64,000 nt of DNA from Gallaecimonas sp045291545 (GTDB taxonomy: Bacteria > Pseudomonadota > Gammaproteobacteria > Enterobacterales > Gallaecimonadaceae): contig NZ_CP149514.1 of assembly GCF_045291545.1 (NCBI RefSeq), positions 2,782,809 to 2,846,808 on the forward strand, written 5' to 3'. Shown here in pieces: positions 59,873 through 64,000 of this stretch (within the stretch, counting starts at the first letter, position 1; each line of letters opens with the position of its first letter). The notes beneath the pieces are model-generated. The model had not been told where the DNA came from. It searched no databases and saw only the letters and a list, made by a program, of their open reading frames with translations. The translations under genes and the position numbers were made by a program.

Positions 59873-61219
59873 TTACTTGCCGATACAGAAACTGGAGAAT
59901 ATACGCCCCAGCAGGTCATCAGCACTGAACTCACCGGTGATTTCTGACAGTGCCAGCTGCGCCAGTCGTAATTCTTCTGCAAGGATTTCACCGGCGGCAT
60001 AGCCATGCAATTGTTCGCTGCCGCTGTCCAGGTGTTGCTGAGCAGTCGCCAGGGCGTCGAGGTGGCGGCGCCGGGCCAGAAAGCTGCCTTCGCTGGTGCC
60101 TTCATAGCCCATCAGCTGTTTGAGATGTTGGCGTAATTGTTCTACACCGGCACCTGTTTTGGCCGACAGGCGAATGATGCCATCGGCCAGGCCAGGGGTT
60201 TCGCCGGTCAGCTCTACTTTGTTGCGCACCACGGTAATGCCCAGCCCGGCGGGCAGCCGGTCAACAAAGTCAGGCCAGATGGCGTGCGGATCGGTGGCGG
60301 CGGTTTCTGTGGCATCCACCATAAAGAGCACCCGGTCGGCTTGATTGATTTCTGCCCAGGCTCGTTCAATGCCGATGCGTTCTACCGCATCGCCGGCTTC
60401 GCGCAAACCTGCGGTATCGATGATATGCAGTGGCATACCGTCAATATGAATATGCTCGCGTAGTACGTCACGGGTGGTACCGGCGATGTCAGTCACAATC
60501 GCCCGTTCCTGCCCCGCCAGGGCATTGAGCAGGCTCGATTTGCCGGCATTGGGGCGCCCGGCGATAACCACCCGCATACCGTCACGCAGCAAACTGCCCT
60601 GGTGGGCGCTGGCTTTGACCGCTGCCAGTTCATCGCTGACGGCGCTGAGGTCGGCCGCCACTTTGCCGTCAGAGAGAAAATCAATTTCTTCTTCCGGAAA
60701 GTCGATGGCCGCTTCCACATAGATACGCAGCTGGGTCAGAGATTCCACCAAGGCCCGAATACGCCGGGAAAACTCACCCTGCATGGATTGCACGGCGCTG
60801 CGGGCGGCCTGTTCGGAGCTGGCCTCAATCAAATCGGCAATGGCCTCAGCCTGCGCCAGATCGAGTTTGTCATTTAAAAAGGCCCGCTCGGAAAATTCTC
60901 CTGGCTTTGCCATCCGCACCCCTGGCACGCAGAGCACTGCCCGCAACAACATATCAAGGATCACCGGGCCACCATGGCCCTGCAGTTCCAGTACATCTTC
61001 GCCGGTAAAGCTGTTGGGGCCCTGAAAGTACAGGGCGATACCCTGATCAAGGACACGGCCGTCAGTATCAAGAAAGTCACCAAAGTGGGCATAACGGGGT
61101 GCCGGCAAGCGGCCCAGGCAGGCATTGGCAACGGTGGCTGCTGCCGGCCCGGAAACCCGCACAATACCCACACCACCCTGACCGGTGGCAGTAGCAATGG
61201 CGGCAATGGTGTCGGTCAT
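59873..61219 (-). CDS. mnmE: tRNA modification GTPase MnmE (TrmE)
   Basis: The 448-residue GTPase works with MnmG on wobble uridines. It has the N-terminal tetrahydrofolate-binding domain (DTIAAIATATGQGGVGIVRVSG), the G domain inserted in helices (GRPNAGKSSLLNALAGQ, DIAGTTRDV, DTAGLRE) and the C-terminal FCIGK with its essential cysteine. The last codons are the island attachment site, and integration restores them, so the protein is intact. Confidence 0.97.
   Translation of the reverse strand: MTDTIAAIATATGQGGVGIVRVSGPAAATVANACLGRLPAPRYAHFGDFLDTDGRVLDQGIALYFQGPNSFTGEDVLELQGHGGPVILDMLLRAVLCVPGVRMAKPGEFSERAFLNDKLDLAQAEAIADLIEASSEQAARSAVQSMQGEFSRRIRALVESLTQLRIYVEAAIDFPEEEIDFLSDGKVAADLSAVSDELAAVKASAHQGSLLRDGMRVVIAGRPNAGKSSLLNALAGQERAIVTDIAGTTRDVLREHIHIDGMPLHIIDTAGLREAGDAVERIGIERAWAEINQADRVLFMVDATETAATDPHAIWPDFVDRLPAGLGITVVRNKVELTGETPGLADGIIRLSAKTGAGVEQLRQHLKQLMGYEGTSEGSFLARRRHLDALATAQQHLDSGSEQLHGYAAGEILAEELRLAQLALSEITGEFSADDLLGRIFSSFCIGK
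59874..59890. repeat. Right attachment site of the mnmE island (within mnmE)
   Basis: This is the identical partner of 37563-37579. It forms the mnmE 3' end, the conserved target also used by SGI1-type islands. Confidence 0.9.
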
Positions 61220-61233
61220 GACGAACTCCTGAC

Positions 61234-61256
61234 AAAAAAGGCGGCTTGCGCCGCCT
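61234..61256 (-). terminator. Terminator-like hairpin after yidC
   Basis: On the minus strand AGGCGGC-GCAA-GCCGCCT is followed by a run of six T. It lies in the 43-bp gap between yidC and mnmE. Confidence 0.75.
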
Positions 61257-61262
61257 CTTGGG

Positions 61263-62885
61263 TTACTTCAGGCCTTTTTTCTCAAGGCCCTTATAGATGA
61301 TCAGCTGCTGGCCAATGGACACCATGTTACTGACTACGTAGTACAACACCAGGCCAGATGGGAATAGCGCAAAGAAGGCCCCCATCAGTATTGGCATCAG
61401 CTGCATGACCTTCTGTTGCATCGGGTCGGTCATGGTGGAGGGGTTCAGTTTCTGACTGAACCACATGGTGCCGATAAACAGTAAGGGCAGCACAAAGAAC
61501 GGATCTTTGGCTGACAGGTCATGGATCCACAGAATAAAGGGCGCCTGGCGCAGTTCCACGGACTCCTGCAGTACGTAGTAGAGGGCCATGAAGATAGGCA
61601 TCTGCAGCAAAATGGGGAAGCAGCCGCCCAGCGGGTTAACCCCTTCTTTTTTGTACAGTTCCATCATCGCCTGTGACATGCGCTGGCGGTCATCACCAAA
61701 ACGCTCTTTCAGGGAAGCCAGTTTCGGCTGCAACAAGCGCATTTTGGCCATGGAGGTGTACTGCGCTTTGGTCAGCGGGTACATGGCACCACGCACCAAC
61801 AGGGTCAGCAGCACAATGGCAAAGCCCCAGTTGTGCACCACGCCGTGCAGTAGTTTCAGCAGCCAGAACAGGAATTCGCTGATAAACCACAGGAAGCCGT
61901 AGTCGACGGTTTTTTCCAGTTTGGGGGCAACGGCGGCCAGGGCGTCCTGGTCTTTGGGGCCCACGAACAGGTCAGCGGTCAGGCTGGCAGAACCTTGTGC
62001 CGGTACGGTAACGGGCTTGCTCTTGATGCCGATGATGGCGTCAGAGCCGGACTGCAGGCTGTAAACGTCCAGTTTGACGTTGTCGAGCTTGGGCGCCCAG
62101 GCAGACACAAAGTAGTGCTGCAGCATGGCTACCCAACCGGTGTTGGTTTCCTTGTTGAGGTTACGTTCTTTGACGTCGTCAAAGTTGTACTTCTCGTAGG
62201 ACTCGTCATCGGTGGAATACACCGGGCCGGTGTAAGTGCCGTGGGAGGTGATACCGGAGTCGGGCTCGTGGTTGGTACGTTTGATTTGACCAAAGAACTG
62301 CACGGACAAAGGCTTGTCGGTGGGATTGGTCACTTCGAAACGGGTGTTGACCACATACTTGCCGGGGGTCAGGGTCAGCACCTTTTTATAGACAACGCCA
62401 TTCGCGCCGTCATAAGTGAGGGTCAGCTGACTGTCGCCGTTGGCCAGGGTAGTGGCCTCGGATGAGGTGTAAACCGGGCGGCTCTGGGTGTCGGAGCCGT
62501 TGGGGCCGATAAGGCCGCTCATGGCCACGTAGTTAAAGCCGGGCTCGCGGGTAAAGAGGGTCAGCCGCTCTTCGCCACCTTGCACCTTGGCAAAATGCTT
62601 GAGCTGGGCACCGACGATGTCGCCGCCGCGGGTATCAACGGTCAGCTTGAGCTCGTCGTTTTGCAGGGTAACCAAGTGAGCCTTGGTGGTGGCAGCAGGC
62701 GCCGCGCCTGCGGTCTGGGGAATATCGTCGGAACTGGGCAGGGCGTCGGCAGGCGCTTCAGTGGGTACCGAAGCGGTAGCGGCTACAGGCGCCGGCTTGG
62801 GCGCATGATCTGTCTGCCAAGCGTTATACAGCAAGTAGCTGACCGCTATCAGGCCGAAGAACAACAGCGAGCGTTGTGATTCCAT
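61263..62885 (-). CDS. yidC: Membrane protein insertase YidC
   Basis: The 540-residue insertase has an N-terminal membrane anchor (SLLFFGLIAVSYLLYNAW), a low-complexity linker, and a large periplasmic beta-domain (about 75-330). The conserved five-helix core follows (WGFAIVLLTLLVRGAMYPL, GGCFPILLQMPIFMALYYVL, FALFPSGLVLYYVVSN). It inserts proteins such as the c subunit encoded in the same window. Confidence 0.97.
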   Translation of the reverse strand: MESQRSLLFFGLIAVSYLLYNAWQTDHAPKPAPVAATASVPTEAPADALPSSDDIPQTAGAAPAATTKAHLVTLQNDELKLTVDTRGGDIVGAQLKHFAKVQGGEERLTLFTREPGFNYVAMSGLIGPNGSDTQSRPVYTSSEATTLANGDSQLTLTYDGANGVVYKKVLTLTPGKYVVNTRFEVTNPTDKPLSVQFFGQIKRTNHEPDSGITSHGTYTGPVYSTDDESYEKYNFDDVKERNLNKETNTGWVAMLQHYFVSAWAPKLDNVKLDVYSLQSGSDAIIGIKSKPVTVPAQGSASLTADLFVGPKDQDALAAVAPKLEKTVDYGFLWFISEFLFWLLKLLHGVVHNWGFAIVLLTLLVRGAMYPLTKAQYTSMAKMRLLQPKLASLKERFGDDRQRMSQAMMELYKKEGVNPLGGCFPILLQMPIFMALYYVLQESVELRQAPFILWIHDLSAKDPFFVLPLLFIGTMWFSQKLNPSTMTDPMQQKVMQLMPILMGAFFALFPSGLVLYYVVSNMVSIGQQLIIYKGLEKKGLK

Positions 62886-62888
62886 GGG

Positions 62889-63140
62889 TTACAGTTCTCT
62901 TTTTTTGCGTTCGGGTACCGGATCGTGGCCACCGGGATTAAGAGGGTGACATCTTAATATTCTGCGCCCTGCTAACCAACTGCCGCGTAGCGGGCCATGT
63001 TTCTCAATGGCTTCCACAGCGTAGTGCGAGCAGCTGGGGGTAAACCGGCACGTCTGTCCCAACAGCGGGCTAATAAACCGCTGATACAACCGGATGGGGA
63101 AGATCAGACACGCGCCAAGCGCTTTGCCAATAAGGTCCAT
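62889..63140 (-). CDS. yidD: Membrane protein insertion efficiency factor YidD
   Basis: The 83-residue protein has the family pattern RLYQRFISPLLGQTCRFTPSCSHYAVEAIEKHGPLRGSWLAGRRILRCHPLNPGGHDPVP. It overlaps rnpA by 37 bases and precedes yidC by 3 bp. Confidence 0.95.
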   Translation of the reverse strand: MDLIGKALGACLIFPIRLYQRFISPLLGQTCRFTPSCSHYAVEAIEKHGPLRGSWLAGRRILRCHPLNPGGHDPVPERKKREL

Positions 63141-63481
63141 AAACGGTCCAGCAGGGCGACATAATCGCCGTTTTCCAGAAATTGTGCCGGCTTCTTGGCG
63201 ATGATAATGACATCGGCGTCAGGTAAATCGCCCTGGCGCAGCCGCAGGTATTCCCGACTCAAGCGTTTGAGGCGGTTACGCGCAGTGGCTTTTTTAACCT
63301 GTTTACGGGCAATTGTCAGCCCCATACGCGGATGGCTCAGCGTATTACTACGGGCAAGAAGGGTTATTTCAGGAGAGGCAGCGCGGACGGGCTTATCAAA
63401 CACCCTTTGAAAATGCGCGGGAGTTAACAGGCGTAACTCCCGGCTATACGTCTGTGCAGTCACTTGCGTGCGAAGATGCAC
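63104..63481 (-). CDS. rnpA: Ribonuclease P protein component
   Basis: The 125-residue protein cofactor of RNase P contains SRELRLLTPAHFQRVF and the RNR-like motif KKATARNRLKRLSREYLRLRQ. The start is GTG 63481 or an in-frame GTG six codons later. It follows rpmH by 9 bp. Confidence 0.94.
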   Translation of the reverse strand: MHLRTQVTAQTYSRELRLLTPAHFQRVFDKPVRAASPEITLLARSNTLSHPRMGLTIARKQVKKATARNRLKRLSREYLRLRQGDLPDADVIIIAKKPAQFLENGDYVALLDRLWTLLAKRLARV

Positions 63482-63490
63482 TCAAGGTGA

Positions 63491-63625
63491 TCAGGCAGAC
63501 AGGCGAGCACGACCCTTGGCACGGCGGCGAGCCAGTACCTTGCGGCCGTTCTTGGTTGCCATGCGAGCACGGAAACCGTGGTCACGCTTGCGCTTGATTA
63601 CGCTCGGTTGGAAAGTACGTTTCAT
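63491..63625 (-). CDS. rpmH: 50S ribosomal protein L34
   Basis: This 44-residue protein reads MKRTFQPSVIKRKRDHGFRA and continues with the standard basic sequence (ATKNGRKVLARRRAKGRARLSA). ATG is at 63625 and the stop at 63491. It heads the rpmH-rnpA-yidD-yidC-mnmE operon. Confidence 0.97.
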   Translation of the reverse strand: MKRTFQPSVIKRKRDHGFRARMATKNGRKVLARRRAKGRARLSA

Positions 63626-64000
63626 AGTTATTTCCGTCGGTCAGTCGTTTAAACCACTGGGTACCACTGCCGGCGTAGCCGTTTGGCCCCTGCGGGATAG
63701 CCCATAAAAAGAGGCCGAATTATACAGAGGCCCCTGTGGTGCGTCAAACCCCAACAAGGGTAAATTTGCAGCGGCAGTCATTCTAGATCAGTTCGCGATC
63801 GATGTAACGATCCTGATGATCGCAGTTGATCTTGTTGCGGGTCGTAGACCACAATGATCGACCTGCTCAAAGCCGCGATCCCGTCGTCGTCAAGACCCGG
63901 ACAAAAACCGTCCAGGCCGCTGTTTTGGCCGTGCTCAAAGGGTGCGGTTGGCAGGGCAAACCGATACAATAACGGACTTTAATTTTGGGAGAGGTCAGCA
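63626..64000. other. rpmH-dnaA intergenic region
   Basis: This region holds the rpmH promoter, a one-mismatch DnaA box TTATACAGA (63720-63728) and seven GATC sites between 63786 and 63880. The window ends in GGGAGAGGTCAGCA, which looks like a ribosome site for a plus-strand gene starting just beyond, expected to be dnaA. No gene is supportable inside. Confidence 0.75.
63719..63747 (-). promoter_or_regulatory. Sigma-70 promoter of the rpmH operon
   Basis: On the minus strand TTGACG (63742-63747) and a perfect TATAAT (63719-63724) are 17 bp apart, about 95 bp before rpmH. A DnaA-box-like TTATACAGA overlaps the -10 element, so DnaA could modulate it. Confidence 0.8.

Larger units (their letters stand above)
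37563..59890. mobile_element. Genomic island integrated at the 3' end of mnmE (trmE), probably two islands in tandem
   Basis: Seventeen-base direct repeats flank 22.3 kb. The right copy is the last codons of mnmE, the integration site also used by Salmonella genomic island 1. A tyrosine integrase gene sits next to the right repeat. The contents are accessory: redox genes, hipBA, a serine recombinase, a type I restriction operon, IncQ-like replication genes. An internal integrase remnant (about 41350-41430) and a repeated left-end sequence (37631-37699 and 41459-41529) show that a first island of about 3.9 kb is fused to a second of about 18 kb. No conjugation genes or relaxase are seen. Confidence 0.9.

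Noticed and set aside
63778..63969. Minus-strand 63-codon frame in the rpmH-dnaA gap
   Set aside because: It covers the GATC cluster and the promoter region of dnaA, and its codon use and product look random.

Overview
The window is chromosomal DNA of a gammaproteobacterium. The minus strand carries the classic origin-proximal block rpmH-rnpA-yidD-yidC-mnmE ... mioC-oriC-mnmG-rsmG-parA-parB-atpIBEFHAGDC-glmU-(DeoR regulator)-glmS. The gene order and protein sequences resemble the Aeromonadales/Alteromonadales side of the class (Gallaecimonas-like). That placement is an impression from reading, not a search result. Two mobile elements interrupt the block, at the two best known chromosomal integration sites of this class: downstream of glmS and at the 3' end of mnmE.

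Layout. 1-4080: host genes (ccoG, a PAS-GGDEF diguanylate cyclase, a YceI protein, a YaiI protein, a secreted 2H phosphoesterase). 4085-16155: a complete Tn7-like transposon of 12,071 bp, bounded by the 5-bp duplication TGAGA and inserted 25 bp past the glmS stop codon. It has GC-rich tnsA-B-C-D-E and an abruptly AT-rich cargo: an m5C DNA methyltransferase, a GHKL/MORC-type ATPase, a possible methyltransferase-fold protein of unknown function, and a C-terminally truncated Vsr nuclease. 16181-37472: host genes, with oriC at about 31.86-32.2 kb, then a FUSC transporter, a secreted thioredoxin-like protein and a TonB receptor.

37563-59890: a genomic island of about 22.3 kb flanked by 17-bp direct repeats, the right copy being the end of mnmE. 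It appears to be two related islands fused in tandem. Part A (to about 41.45 kb) holds an HxlR regulator with a quinone reductase, an AhpD-like protein, LtrA and a GFA-type enzyme, and ends in an integrase remnant with a stop codon in it. Part B holds hipBA with three operator palindromes and a serine recombinase. It also holds an eight-gene type I restriction operon (half-HsdS, DinD, HsdM, HsdS, SIR2-like protein, RhuM, HsdR, YgjP-like metallopeptidase), an IncQ/RSF1010-type repA-repC pair followed by three tandem iterons, and an intact tyrosine integrase. 59873-64000: mnmE to rpmH, then the region upstream of dnaA, which has a second dense GATC cluster.

How the parts work together: both elements look like defence carriers. 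The Tn7-like element brings a possible MORC-type restriction-modification module. The mnmE island combines restriction, a predicted NAD-consuming SIR2 effector, an SOS-associated DinD homologue and a toxin-antitoxin pair, together with a replication module normally found on IncQ plasmids. The best candidates for little-described biology are the four-gene Tn7 cargo, the SIR2/RhuM/DinD-embedded hsd operon, and the IncQ-like replicon inside an mnmE-integrated island.
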